Shown here piece after piece: positions 16,800 through 25,393 of a stretch of 64,000 bases of DNA (the stretch's first letter is position 1; each line of letters starts with the position of its first letter). The position numbers were made by a program, and so were the translations under genes. The notes beneath the pieces are model-generated. The model saw only the letters and a program-made list of their open reading frames with translations, made no database searches and was not told the DNA's origin. This DNA is from Verrucomicrobiota bacterium (GTDB lineage Bacteria; Verrucomicrobiota; Lentisphaeria; Oligosphaerales; Oligosphaeraceae): assembly GCA_019136135.1 (NCBI GenBank), contig JAGVUR010000125.1, positions 1-64,000 on the forward strand. The letters run 5' to 3'.

Positions 16800-18260
16800 T
16801 CAAAATACGGGCATTTGCTCCCATGGATTTTCTCCTTTGGCGGCCTCGCCCATCAGGCCATTCTGCCCGAAACCAGTGACGCCCTCGCCGATACCATCAC
16901 GTGCTGGATCGACGTAGCGGGAGAACCAATCACGCAAGCGCCCGCGCATCGAAACCACAAGTTCCGCATACCGGGCATTTTTAACCAAATTCCGCGTCTC
17001 GTTGGGATCCTCAATCAAATTGTACAATTCGTGAGGACCGTACGGATAGCGATGCACGTACTTCCACTCGCGAGAACGAATCATCCGCACGGGACCGTAC
17101 TCGTCAAATACGACGACCTCATCATCACTCGTATCTTCTCCAGACAAGAGGCTCGAGGCAAAGCTACGCCCCGGCAAGATATCCGCCAATGGGTTCTCGG
17201 CTCCCGCCAACTCAAGCAACGTGGGGAACACATCGTAATGACTATGCAAACCATCCCCTACCCAGCCTTGACGAATCCGGGCAGGCCAGGACATGATGAA
17301 CGGAACCTTGACCGACGTATCGTACATGTTCATCGGAAATGTTCCGTTCCCCTTGCCCCAAATGCCGTGATGACCCATGTTCATACCGTTGTCACCGCTG
17401 AAAATGACCAGCGTATTGTCGCGGACGCCCATTTGGTCAAGTTGCTCCAGGACACGTCCGATATTTTCGTCCATTGCCGTGATTGCCGAGTAGTATCCTT
17501 GTAGGTTTTCGCGCCTTTTCTTCGGGTCGTATCCACGCGGCGCTGTTGGCGACTGCCAAGGATGCTCGGGCAGATCCGGTGTTGACGCGAATGGGCAATC
17601 TTCGTATTGTTTCCAGATCCGTTCCGGGTGATGCTCCCGTCCCCAGGGCGAATGGGGGCTGGTGTAGTGGACGGAAAGCATGAAGGGCTTGTCCTGAGAC
17701 GACCTCGTTTTCAGGAAATCGATTGCCTTGTTCGTGATATGGTCTGTGACGTAGTCCTGGCGATTCTGGGGTTTTCCTTTATCCATCCAGGTATAATTAT
17801 AGTAAGCACCGCCGCCGAATGCGTAAGCTTCCCAGTAGGAGTATCCCTTTTGTGCCTGTGCGCTATTTCCCATGTGCCATTTGCCTGAGAATGCGCAATC
17901 GTATCCCGATGCAGCCAAGTAGTCGGTAAATCCGTCCAATCCTTCCAGGTATTCGATTGCCCGATCGACTCCGCGAGAGCTTTCTCCTTCCTTCAAGTCG
18001 ATGTTGCCGCGTTTCAGCCAATCGTGTACTCCGTGCGTCGAAGGCACCCGTCCCGTCAACAGCGACGCCCGTGCGGGCGAGCATACCGGGGACACGCAAA
18101 AGAAGTTCTCGAATCTGACTCCCGCCTGCGCGAGCCTATCCAGGTTTGGGGTTTTGAGTTCCCTGTTTCCCGCGCAACCCAATGCCCATGCCCCCTGGTC
18201 GTCAGCGAGGAACATCACGATATTGGGGCGATTATCCGTTGATTGTGTTTTTTGGGTCAT
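16800..18260 (-). CDS. Cys-type sulfatase (type I, formylglycine-dependent)
   Basis: The 486-aa protein has the sulfatase signature. NIVMFLADDQ supplies the first metal-binding Asp pair (D20, D21), and SPVCSPARASLLTG carries C60-x-P-x-R, the cysteine that must be converted to formylglycine. Later motifs are FSGKWHMG, IFSGDNGMNMGHHGIWGKG and VPFIMSWPAR. It hydrolyses sulfate esters, most likely on a polysaccharide, judging from the neighbouring lyase and glycan genes. No signal peptide is seen (N-terminus MTQKTQSTDNRPN), so it may act in the cytoplasm on imported oligosaccharides; this contrasts with its secreted neighbours. The ATG overlaps the murG stop by 4 nt. No sulfatase-maturase gene is present in the window. 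Confidence 0.93.
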   Translation of the reverse strand: MTQKTQSTDNRPNIVMFLADDQGAWALGCAGNRELKTPNLDRLAQAGVRFENFFCVSPVCSPARASLLTGRVPSTHGVHDWLKRGNIDLKEGESSRGVDRAIEYLEGLDGFTDYLAASGYDCAFSGKWHMGNSAQAQKGYSYWEAYAFGGGAYYNYTWMDKGKPQNRQDYVTDHITNKAIDFLKTRSSQDKPFMLSVHYTSPHSPWGREHHPERIWKQYEDCPFASTPDLPEHPWQSPTAPRGYDPKKRRENLQGYYSAITAMDENIGRVLEQLDQMGVRDNTLVIFSGDNGMNMGHHGIWGKGNGTFPMNMYDTSVKVPFIMSWPARIRQGWVGDGLHSHYDVFPTLLELAGAENPLADILPGRSFASSLLSGEDTSDDEVVVFDEYGPVRMIRSREWKYVHRYPYGPHELYNLIEDPNETRNLVKNARYAELVVSMRGRLRDWFSRYVDPARDGIGEGVTGFGQNGLMGEAAKGENPWEQMPVF

Positions 18261-19390
18261 CCCTTTTCCTCCAGAACTCTGTCAATGAGCGCAACCATGC
18301 CTGCTGCGGCATTGGGCTTTCCGAATTGCCTGAGTTTTTCGCCTCTTTCGCTCCAGGCTTGTGGGTCATCGAGGACATTTCGTATGATATCCGCCAGTTC
18401 TTCCGGTGTCGCCGTCAACTGGTTGAGTCGTTTTGCGGCTCCTGCCTTTTCGAGGACTGTTGCATTGACGGTTTGGTGATCGTCCGCAGCCGTTGGCAAC
18501 GGGATGAGCACCAGGGGTTTTCCGAAGAGCGCAAGCTCGCAGATGCTGGAGGCTCCAGACCGGCAGACGACCAGGTCGGCGGCGCGATAGCACTCTTCGA
18601 TATGGCTGTCCGCCCTGCGCACTGACGCAAGGATGCCCGCAGACTTGTATGCCTCAATGATCTCCGCGTTGTCGTCGCTACCCGTCAAATGTATGAATTG
18701 GATTTTTTCAGCCTCATTTGCGAGGAACTTTGTCGCTTGTGCGAACAATTGATTGACGGCTTTTGCGCCTTGGCTTCCTCCGAACACCAGGATGGTCTTT
18801 CGGTCGTTGGCCAATCCCAACGAGGGTCTATAGGCGGGATCGCAAGGGGAATCGTCACGTGATGCATTGACGATCGCCTCGCGCAAGGGCATGCCAACTT
18901 CCTCGTAGGGCGTCCCCTTTACTTGACCCGTATCCGCCAATGGCAAGGACAAGCCGATCGCACGAGCCTTCCTCACAAAAAACCTGTTCGCCTTTCCCAT
19001 ATAGCTGTTCCCTTCATGCAAAACCAACGGAACTCGCTTCCCGTCAACAGCAAAACACGCAGGAACAGCCGCAAAACTACCCATGCCCAATACAACGCTC
19101 GGACGCAATTGAGACAACACCGAACGAGCCTTCAGAACACAAGACAACATCGAAAATGGAAAATACAACTTCCCAACCAATGAACCGGGAAGGCGAACCG
19201 ATGGAATTTCTATTGCGTCAATCCCGAACTCCGACGAGATCTTCCGCTGCTCCTCAACGTGCTTCCCCGAAATCAGCAGCGTGACCCGACCATCCGAGTG
19301 CGAACGCAAAAACTCGCGCGCAACCGCCAACGTGGGATAAAAATGCCCTCCCGTACCGCCACTAGCTATTACAAGATGTGCCCCTGACAT
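18257..19390 (-). CDS. murG: UDP-GlcNAc: undecaprenyl-PP-MurNAc-pentapeptide GlcNAc transferase (MurG)
   Basis: The 377-aa protein makes lipid II from lipid I on the inner face of the cytoplasmic membrane. GGTGGH at 11-16 is the N-terminal lipid-linked substrate loop. GMGSFAAVPA, LHEGNSYMGKANRFF, ILVFGGSQGAKAVN, CRSGASSICELALFGKPLVLIPLP and ADDHQTVNA are the standard MurG donor-site blocks. AAGGAG is correctly placed before the ATG. Unusually, it is not in a mur/fts cluster. It leads a train of glycan-degradation genes and overlaps the sulfatase start by 4 nt. A clear terminator at 19441-19485 separates it from the upstream operon, so a promoter must lie between ~19391 and 19440. Confidence 0.95.
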   Translation of the reverse strand: MSGAHLVIASGGTGGHFYPTLAVAREFLRSHSDGRVTLLISGKHVEEQRKISSEFGIDAIEIPSVRLPGSLVGKLYFPFSMLSCVLKARSVLSQLRPSVVLGMGSFAAVPACFAVDGKRVPLVLHEGNSYMGKANRFFVRKARAIGLSLPLADTGQVKGTPYEEVGMPLREAIVNASRDDSPCDPAYRPSLGLANDRKTILVFGGSQGAKAVNQLFAQATKFLANEAEKIQFIHLTGSDDNAEIIEAYKSAGILASVRRADSHIEECYRAADLVVCRSGASSICELALFGKPLVLIPLPTAADDHQTVNATVLEKAGAAKRLNQLTATPEELADIIRNVLDDPQAWSERGEKLRQFGKPNAAAGMVALIDRVLEEKG

Positions 19391-19440
19391 GCCGCTCCTT
19401 GTTTGTGTTCAACCCTTGATTCCCAACGCCCATTGACGAT

Positions 19441-19485
19441 AAACAAAAAAGGCAATCCAAACATCGACTCCGTGCTGGATTGCCT
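19441..19485 (-). terminator. Rho-independent terminator after the small lipoprotein gene
   Basis: On the minus strand AGGCAATCCA (19485-19476) pairs perfectly with TGGATTGCCT (19459-19450) across a 16-nt loop and is followed by TTTTTGTTT. It ends the 19525-21199 operon just upstream of murG. Confidence 0.85.
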
Positions 19486-19524
19486 CGGTACAGTTTCATG
19501 AATCCCGGGGGAGTATCGCCCCAA

Positions 19525-19695
19525 TTACATCGGTACTCCCAATGTCTTGTTCTCCCAGTTTGCAGGCGCATTCCAGGGCAAGGCGCTCCTGCTCCTCTCA
19601 GCTTCGTCGCTCGCGCTGACGCAACCTGACAACACGGCAAGCATCGTCAAACTCGCCAGCCAAACCAATAACCGTTTGCTCACTATCGCTTTCAA
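19525..19695 (-). CDS. Small lipoprotein, 56 aa, TTG start
   Basis: Read from TTG at 19695: (M)KAIVSKRLLVWLASLTM, then LAVLSGCVSAS, then a short polar tail ending SALPWNAPANWENKTLGVPM. LSGC is a lipobox, so the mature lipoprotein is only about 30 residues. GGGAG lies 7 nt before the TTG, and no ATG alternative gives a signal peptide of normal length. It begins 20 nt after a 32-aa membrane peptide gene and is followed by a strong terminator, which supports expression as the last gene of the operon. From memory, small proteins with a similar LPWN.P..WE tail occur in PVC bacteria; this is unverified. Its role is unknown. Confidence 0.65.
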   Translation of the reverse strand: MKAIVSKRLLVWLASLTMLAVLSGCVSASDEAERSRSALPWNAPANWENKTLGVPM

Positions 19696-19715
19696 GCCAA
19701 GTCTCCCAATGGAAC

Positions 19716-19814
19716 TCAGAAGAAGAACAACGTCTTCATCTCAAGAATTTGAAATGCTAAAGCGGCGGCCAATGCCAAGAATGAAATGATCATGCAGATC
19801 GAAAAGACTTTCAT
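19716..19814 (-). CDS. Small single-span membrane peptide, 32 aa
   Basis: A 32-aa frame starts MKVFSICMIISFLALAAALA and ends FQILEMKTLFFF. It is one hydrophobic helix with a short charged LEMK break and an aromatic end. GGAGGA is placed 8 nt before the ATG, a strong ribosome site. It begins 20 nt after the coiled-coil membrane protein gene and ends 20 nt before the small lipoprotein. The tight spacing and good ribosome site argue that it is real. Function is unknown; it may form a complex with its two neighbours. Confidence 0.6.
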   Translation of the reverse strand: MKVFSICMIISFLALAAALAFQILEMKTLFFF

Positions 19815-19834
19815 GATTATTAGTCCTCCACAGC

Positions 19835-21199
19835 CTACTCGGCGCCCTGGATTCCAGATGCGGACATGAAGACAACGGCGCCTTCCTTGATGTCATCAAC
19901 CTTGCCCAGAATGACTTCGCCCATCGAAACGCGCTCTTCGCACTTGAAGATCTTAATCGTTGCCACGTATTCGCCGCCTTGGTTCACGGCAAGCTTCACG
20001 CCCGGGACAAGCTTGTCATTACCCAAATTAACCGTGACCAGGTTCCATTCCTTGATGACACTGATAATGTTGCCGGTGATGTCCTGGCTCACTTCCTTGA
20101 CATTTTCCAGGACAACGTGTTCCTTGACTTCCGGTGCGGCTTGCTCGCTGCCTCCACCAATGAAGTCCAGGCGCTTCTTCAGGAGGTCACGTTCCTTGGT
20201 CATGGCCTTCAATTCTTCCTGGAGTTTTTCGTTTTGAGCTTCGCTTGTCTTGAGTTCTTCGGTCTTTTCATCCAGCAGCGCCTTGGTTTTCGCCAGGGTT
20301 TCCTCCAATCCTGCGATTTTGGCATTGATTCCCTTGGCGTCTTCGACCAAGCCCTTGAGGATATTCTTGTAGGAATCGCTGGGGAGTGCGTTGGCGCTGG
20401 TCCTCCAAGAATACTTGTTGACAGCGTTGATCATATCCCTGAAGCAGCTTTCGTAATCCTTTGCGCGCTCGACGAGCTTTCTCGCAGCGGCTTCCAAAGC
20501 TACCAACCCTTCTTCATACTGATAGCCACCATACGCCTTTCCGGCTGGTGCGGCTTCCTCTGCCTTCTCGCCTTCCTCTTCCTCGCCTTCTTTCTTTTCT
20601 TCCTTGGCGGGAGCGGCGCCGCCTTCCTTGACCGTGCGGGTATAGAATGCACTTTCGCCGAAGCTGTCGCCGATGCTCTTCAGGATGCCGCTCAAGTTTT
20701 CCAAGGACACGCGCAGTGCCTCGTCACGCTTCTTCACAGCATCAATGTGCGATGCCACAGAAGCCAATGCGCCATCGTAGGAACCCAAGTTGTTCAGGCT
20801 TTCGCTGGACACATCCAGATCAGCCGGCAACTTCAATTCTTCGCCGATGCTCTTCAATGCGTCAGACATCTTGTTGCGCTGATCGCTGACTTTCTTCGCC
20901 AAATCGACAACTTTGCCGATGTTGTCCTTGTAGCCTTGGGCATTGGTCTTGTACTCGTCCCAGCCCAGGGCGCCGCTTTCCTTGCCACCTGCAGGCGCAG
21001 GAGTGAACGTCACCGAACTGCCAACAGGACTCCCAGTGCCCTGACTCAGGGTACTACCAGTCTTCGACACACCTTCGGCCAATGTAGCCGCACGATCTCT
21101 GAATTGCTCGCGATGCTTCGAGACCATAAAACTCAATACGGCTACGGCTATCGACAATACAACAACCAGAATCCCGAAAATCTTGCCCAGCTTGCTCAT
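19835..21199 (-). CDS. Membrane-anchored coiled-coil protein with C-terminal beta-barrel domain, function unknown
   Basis: The 454-aa protein has one transmembrane segment near the N-terminus (GILVVVLSIAVAVLSFMV, residues ~9-26), then a long soluble part. A helical region (~80-185) is followed by an acidic Glu/Lys/Ala-rich linker (~190-225). A further helical region and a coiled coil (~290-350, rich in LEETLAKTKALLDEKTEEL-type heptads) come next. The last ~85 residues form an SH3-like beta-domain (NLVTVNLGNDKLVPGVKLAV; GEVILGKVDDIKEGAVVF), reminiscent of the C-terminal fold of MreC-like proteins. It is probably anchored in the inner membrane with the bulk outside. It heads an operon with a 32-aa membrane peptide and a small lipoprotein. 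I do not recognise a named family. Confidence 0.7.
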   Translation of the reverse strand: MSKLGKIFGILVVVLSIAVAVLSFMVSKHREQFRDRAATLAEGVSKTGSTLSQGTGSPVGSSVTFTPAPAGGKESGALGWDEYKTNAQGYKDNIGKVVDLAKKVSDQRNKMSDALKSIGEELKLPADLDVSSESLNNLGSYDGALASVASHIDAVKKRDEALRVSLENLSGILKSIGDSFGESAFYTRTVKEGGAAPAKEEKKEGEEEEGEKAEEAAPAGKAYGGYQYEEGLVALEAAARKLVERAKDYESCFRDMINAVNKYSWRTSANALPSDSYKNILKGLVEDAKGINAKIAGLEETLAKTKALLDEKTEELKTSEAQNEKLQEELKAMTKERDLLKKRLDFIGGGSEQAAPEVKEHVVLENVKEVSQDITGNIISVIKEWNLVTVNLGNDKLVPGVKLAVNQGGEYVATIKIFKCEERVSMGEVILGKVDDIKEGAVVFMSASGIQGAE

Positions 21200-21223
21200 T
21201 AGCGCGGCTCCCTTTAAGACCTT

Positions 21224-21236
21224 TTAGATAATTATA
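21224..21236 (-). promoter_or_regulatory. -10 element candidate for the coiled-coil/lipoprotein operon
   Basis: A consensus TATAAT lies on the minus strand at 21236-21231. It would place transcription start near 21224 and give a ~25-nt leader containing the GGGAG ribosome site. The -35 region is poor. Confidence 0.35.
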
Positions 21237-21424
21237 TGTTATTTCGTTGCTTCAATCGTATCGTCCAACGCCCAATTTCAGAGAAAAAGACGTTGAACAG
21301 ACTTAACTAAAATGAAATATTAAACAAATTACTTGAAAATAGCCAGTTTTCAAGCCATTTCAAAGACTTTTCAATCTTTTTTTACTAAATATAAAGAAAA
21401 TAAAAGAAAAAACCACCTTGCTAA

Positions 21425-22342
21425 CTAAAACACTTTATGGAAAACATCCCAGACAGACCCGCCAAACAGAATCCAAACAAAGGCACCCAAGGACAGAAAC
21501 GGACCAAAGGCAACGCTCAAATCGGAGGAACGGAACGCATATCTGCGAACCAACCCGAAAATCAATCCGGTCAATGAGCCGAACAAGGTCGTGAAAAGCA
21601 CGGCATCCGCTCCCAGGAATCCACCGATCATCGCCAAGAGCTTCGCATCACCCAGCCCCATCAGCGGACTCTTGAAAACCTTTGTCCCCAAAAATGAAAA
21701 ACTTCCCAGGATCCCGAAGCCCAATGCGGCCCCCAGCACCCAGTCCAACATCGCCAAAACCGCAGGCATCTGAAAGAGATCAGCCTGGAACTCGCCAGCC
21801 AAACCATGAATCGCAGAGTGAACCAACAAGCCCCCGGAAACAACGACGTCACCGGAAAACACACCAATCCGACTTTGCGGAATCAACAAGGCAAGCACAA
21901 TCGACACGACCAGCCCCGAATAGGTAATCAAGTTGGGGATCAATCGATGCTTCAGGTCAATCAAGGACGCCGCAAGCAGCGAGCCAGTCAGGTAGAAGGC
22001 ACCCGGCAACCACGCCAAGGGAAGATTGCGTCGCAATGCAGCCAATGCCACCAGCCAAAACAAGATCCCCGTCGCCCCTTCCCCGAGGGGATAGCGAATG
22101 GAAATCGGCTGTCCGCAACTGCTGCATCGGGCACGCAGGCAAAGCCAGCTGATGATCGGGATGTTCTCCCAGGGACGAATCTCGTGCCCGCAATTGGGAC
22201 AATGGCTAGGCGGACTCAGCAGCGATTCGCCACGGGGCACACGCCAGACAACCACGTTCAAAAAACTCCCTACGATGCACCCAAGGCAAAACGAAACCAC
22301 ATGCACCAAAACGACAATTGGACCTAATTCGCGCATCGGCAT
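21425..22342 (-). CDS. Prepilin peptidase / N-methyltransferase (A24 family)
   Basis: The 305-aa polytopic inner-membrane aspartic protease trims leader peptides of type IV pilins and type II secretion pseudopilins and methylates the new N-terminus. The N-terminal DiS_P_DiS domain shows GSFLNVVVWRVPRGES, then two CxxC pairs (HCPNCGHEI and ARCSSCGQPI), required in the bifunctional enzymes. The catalytic Asp residues lie in SLIDLKHRLIPN and PLMGLGDAKLLAMIGGF. About eight hydrophobic segments are visible. ATG 22336 is an alternative start. No pilin gene is adjacent. Many Lentisphaerota encode large sets of pseudopilin-like proteins, so this enzyme may serve the whole genome. Confidence 0.93.
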   Translation of the reverse strand: MPMRELGPIVVLVHVVSFCLGCIVGSFLNVVVWRVPRGESLLSPPSHCPNCGHEIRPWENIPIISWLCLRARCSSCGQPISIRYPLGEGATGILFWLVALAALRRNLPLAWLPGAFYLTGSLLAASLIDLKHRLIPNLITYSGLVVSIVLALLIPQSRIGVFSGDVVVSGGLLVHSAIHGLAGEFQADLFQMPAVLAMLDWVLGAALGFGILGSFSFLGTKVFKSPLMGLGDAKLLAMIGGFLGADAVLFTTLFGSLTGLIFGLVRRYAFRSSDLSVAFGPFLSLGAFVWILFGGSVWDVFHKVF

Positions 22343-22405
22343 ACCAACTCACATCTGGAGAACACGCCAGTAATCAAGGCTTTTTATGGTTGAATATAGC
22401 CTAAC

Positions 22406-22433
22406 TTGCTTATTCCACAACCTAAATTATACT
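22406..22433 (+). promoter_or_regulatory. sigma70-type promoter candidate for the GHL10/yfcE pair
   Basis: TTGCTT (22406-22411) and TATACT (22428-22433) are separated by 16 bp, with five of six -10 bases matching. It lies ~68 bp upstream of the start at 22502. Confidence 0.35.
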
Positions 22434-22501
22434 AATAAGGTATTCGCGCACATGCTTAAGAATCCATTGATTGGCGCTTTCAAGACATCCCGGGCAACCC
22501 C

Positions 22502-24823
22502 ATGACTTCCCCAATCCAAGCCAGCTTGTTATCAAAGGCGATACTTCTTTTTCTAGTTTTCACTGCCGCTCTGTTGCCGGGTCAGTTTTTGGACAATCGC
22601 ATAGCGCTTGCCAGTGCCCGACCATCTGGCGCAGGCAAGCAACCTGTCCTTGCCAACTACGGGAACAAGACGGGCCTGGCGCTGAATGCGCAATATCCGC
22701 AAAACAGCAACCAGCGTGCCTGCTGGGACTTCGCATTGCGGACCAGCCTGGTCCACTCATCGGGCGTCAGAATGCGCATTCTGGTCCAAAATCCACAGGC
22801 GGCATCGCAATACAATTTTTACATCAAGGCGGGATCGACCTGGTACTCGGCTCAGTTTTCGCCTTCCAAGGACAATGCCTGGGAAGACATCTTCATTCCG
22901 AAGACCTCGTTCACTCCCGAAGGCATGCCACAATCCTGGAGCGACTGCCCTGTATTCAGGATTGCCGCCTGGAAAGGAGACGGCGGCAAGCTCGCCATCC
23001 ACCTGGCAGAACTGGAATTCACCCGCCCCAACGCCAACATAGCAATCCTGAAAAGCGGAACCAAGGCTAACGCAAATGAGGCAAAAGAAGCCGCCAAGTA
23101 CGCCAGGTTGCTGAACGACGCACTCATCCTCCAAGGACTCAGGCCAGCAATCATCGAAGACGACGATTGCCTCGAAACGCACCTCAAGCCCTATGACTTC
23201 GCGTTCGTGCCCTACCCCAAAGCCTCTTCGCCGCAACAACTCCTTGCCATCTCGAACATGATTCGCCGCGGCACCAAGCTGGGCGTCTTCCACGACCTGC
23301 CGTCAATCATCTCAGCACACCTCCAAATGCCCAATGCCAGCTTCACCAAGGCTTCCTCCCTTCCCAACCCCCTTGGCGGAATCGTGCCTGTACTGGGACG
23401 ATTTGACGGCGTCAAGCCATTCATCCAGGCATCCTCCGCCTTCATGTCAATCCCCAAGGTCGCCCCGCCCTTGGTAGTCAGTGCCTGGTGGTACGATTCC
23501 TTGGGTCGCAAGACCAATATTCCTGCGGTAGTTGAAACCAACCATGGCTTCTGGATGACCCATGTGTACCTTAACCAGGATCCCTGGCGCGGGGCGGATT
23601 TCCTCATGGCCCAGACGGCGAGATTCTTCCCAAACCTCCTCAAGGTCGCCTCTCAAACCAAATTGAACACGGTGCAACAGGCCTTCGCCAACGCCACGAG
23701 CGCCGAACAACAAGCCGCCCGGCCGTCATTGCAAGCCGCTGTCAACCTCCACTCCACTGCACAATACAAGCCTGCCATAGAATATGCGCATAAAGCGCTC
23801 GGCCTTCTCGCCAATGCAACAACGACGATGGTGCCCGCCAAGCCCAATGAAATCAGGGCGGCCTGGTCAATTTCCCCCACAGGACCCCCGGGACAGACCT
23901 GGTCGCAAACCTGCGCTCGCCTCCGCAGTGCTGGTTTCAATGCAGTTTTCCCGCTTGTCGCAACCCCGTACTCGGCTTCGTACAAATCCGCCATTCACCC
24001 CAAGAGCCAGCTTGACACTGCCCTAGGGGATTGCCTTCAGGCCGCTGCCAGCAATGGCATCCAGGTTCACGCATGGATCAATTGCCTTAACCTCCAGGAC
24101 GCTCCGCAAGGAGTCAAGGACAAGTTCAATGCCGAAAACCGGCTTCAGCTGGACAGCAACGGCAAGACTCTTTACTGGCTTTGCCCTAGCCTGCTCGCCA
24201 ATCACACACTGATCACGAAGACTATTGGTGAAGTGGCATCTCAAAATGGCATTTCAGGCATTCATCTTGATTTCATTCGTTTTGCCTCGAGCCAATCGTG
24301 CATTTGCCCTAACTGCCGCAAGTCCTTCGAGTTGTTTATGAAGACAAGAGTCGCCTCTTGGCCATCAGACATACTGGCTTCGGGCAATCTTCGCAACGAA
24401 TGGCTTCGCTTCAGGCAGCTTCTCATCACCTCGCTTGTCGAGAATTGTTCCACTGCCGCCCGCAGCAAGAAGCCTGGGATCATCGTGTCAGCCGCCGTCT
24501 ATCCCGAACTTGAGAATGCCAAATCTACCGTGGCGCAGGCCTGGACCCAATGGATTGCAAGGGGATACGTCAACTACCTCTGCACCATGACCTACAAATC
24601 AACGACGCCACTCTTCAAGGCCGATATCCAGCGGCAGGCACGGCAACTGGGATCGCCGAACAGCATCATCCCAGGAATCGGAGTTTCTACGAACAAACTC
24701 CCGCTCGATGAAGTCAAACGGCAAATCAACGCAACACGAGAAAACAAAAACCCCGGATTCATCCTATTCCAACTCGGAATACAAGAAACAAACACGATCA
24801 TTCCTAACCTCGCAAATTTCTAG
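22502..24823 (+). CDS. Exported GHL10 (YngK/DUF187)-type glycoside-hydrolase-like protein
   Basis: The 773-aa protein has an N-terminal hydrophobic export signal (residues ~8-30). Residues ~45-185 form a jelly-roll-like region (NQRACWDFALRTSL...AELEFTRP). Residues ~190-400 form an alpha/beta region with DYAFVPYP-like motifs (YDFAFVPYPKASSPQQ), possibly a glutamine-amidotransferase-like fold. From ~445 comes the GHL10 TIM barrel: EIRAAWSISPTG start, RLRSAGFNAVFPLVATPYSA, GIQVHAWINCLN, GISGIHLDFIRFAS with likely catalytic Asp, VSAAVYPELEN, and VNYLCTMTYKS. GHL10 proteins are thought to act on glycans of the cell envelope or host, but none of these features fixes the substrate. It ends 14 bp before yfcE. 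Confidence 0.75.
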   Translation: MTSPIQASLLSKAILLFLVFTAALLPGQFLDNRIALASARPSGAGKQPVLANYGNKTGLALNAQYPQNSNQRACWDFALRTSLVHSSGVRMRILVQNPQAASQYNFYIKAGSTWYSAQFSPSKDNAWEDIFIPKTSFTPEGMPQSWSDCPVFRIAAWKGDGGKLAIHLAELEFTRPNANIAILKSGTKANANEAKEAAKYARLLNDALILQGLRPAIIEDDDCLETHLKPYDFAFVPYPKASSPQQLLAISNMIRRGTKLGVFHDLPSIISAHLQMPNASFTKASSLPNPLGGIVPVLGRFDGVKPFIQASSAFMSIPKVAPPLVVSAWWYDSLGRKTNIPAVVETNHGFWMTHVYLNQDPWRGADFLMAQTARFFPNLLKVASQTKLNTVQQAFANATSAEQQAARPSLQAAVNLHSTAQYKPAIEYAHKALGLLANATTTMVPAKPNEIRAAWSISPTGPPGQTWSQTCARLRSAGFNAVFPLVATPYSASYKSAIHPKSQLDTALGDCLQAAASNGIQVHAWINCLNLQDAPQGVKDKFNAENRLQLDSNGKTLYWLCPSLLANHTLITKTIGEVASQNGISGIHLDFIRFASSQSCICPNCRKSFELFMKTRVASWPSDILASGNLRNEWLRFRQLLITSLVENCSTAARSKKPGIIVSAAVYPELENAKSTVAQAWTQWIARGYVNYLCTMTYKSTTPLFKADIQRQARQLGSPNSIIPGIGVSTNKLPLDEVKRQINATRENKNPGFILFQLGIQETNTIIPNLANF

Positions 24824-24837
24824 TCACTACACAACCA

Positions 24838-25386
24838 ATGAAATTCCTAGTCATCTCCGATATCCACGGCGCAATAGATGCGTTCAATCTTGCCGAAACC
24901 GCCTTCAAAAATGAAAATGCAGACTACTTCGTCTGCTGCGGAGACTACCTCTACCACGGTCCCAGAAACATGCTCCCAATCGGATACGACCCCGCTGACC
25001 TGGCACCCGTACTCAATCGACACAAGGACAAAATCCTGGCAGTAAGGGGAAACTGCGATTCCGAAGTCGACCAAATGCTCCTGGACTTCCCAATGATGTC
25101 AAACTATCTGATCTTCTTCAGCAATGGACGGCGATTCTTCGTCACCCACGGACATCTTTACACGGACGATACGCTTCCGCCGCTTTCCCCAGGCGACGTG
25201 GTCATTTCGGGGCACACGCACGTTCCCATCCTCGAACAGCGCAACAATTTGATTTTCCTCAATCCAGGTTCCACCACAATCCCAAAATCCCAATCCAAGC
25301 CAGGATACGCCATCATCGACGATCACTCCATCGCACTCAAAAATCTCCTGGACGGAACCGAAATCAAACGCCTGGAACTCCCGTAA
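24838..25386 (+). CDS. yfcE: YfcE/MJ0936-type metallophosphodiesterase
   Basis: The 182-aa protein is a small calcineurin-like phosphoesterase, the same length as E. coli YfcE (184 aa). Dinuclear metal ligands are in SDIHGAIDAF, CGDYLYHGPRN, VRGNCDSEVDQ, THGHLY and SGHTHVPI, the full family set. The E. coli enzyme hydrolyses phosphodiesters with Mn2+; the physiological substrate is unknown. It lies 14 bp after the GHL10 gene and is probably co-transcribed. The ribosome site is weak, so coupling to upstream translation is plausible. Confidence 0.93.
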   Translation: MKFLVISDIHGAIDAFNLAETAFKNENADYFVCCGDYLYHGPRNMLPIGYDPADLAPVLNRHKDKILAVRGNCDSEVDQMLLDFPMMSNYLIFFSNGRRFFVTHGHLYTDDTLPPLSPGDVVISGHTHVPILEQRNNLIFLNPGSTTIPKSQSKPGYAIIDDHSIALKNLLDGTEIKRLELP

Positions 25387-25393
25387 TTCCCGG

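Noticed and set aside
19362..19640. 92-aa minus-strand frame overlapping the small lipoprotein and murG start
   Set aside because: Cys/Arg-rich random composition, it runs through the terminator, and has no ribosome site. The TTG-start lipoprotein in another frame is much better supported.
19979..21202. 407-aa plus-strand frame opposite the coiled-coil membrane protein gene
   Set aside because: The minus-strand gene has a ribosome site, membrane helix, coiled coil and operon partners. The opposite frame is a composition shadow.
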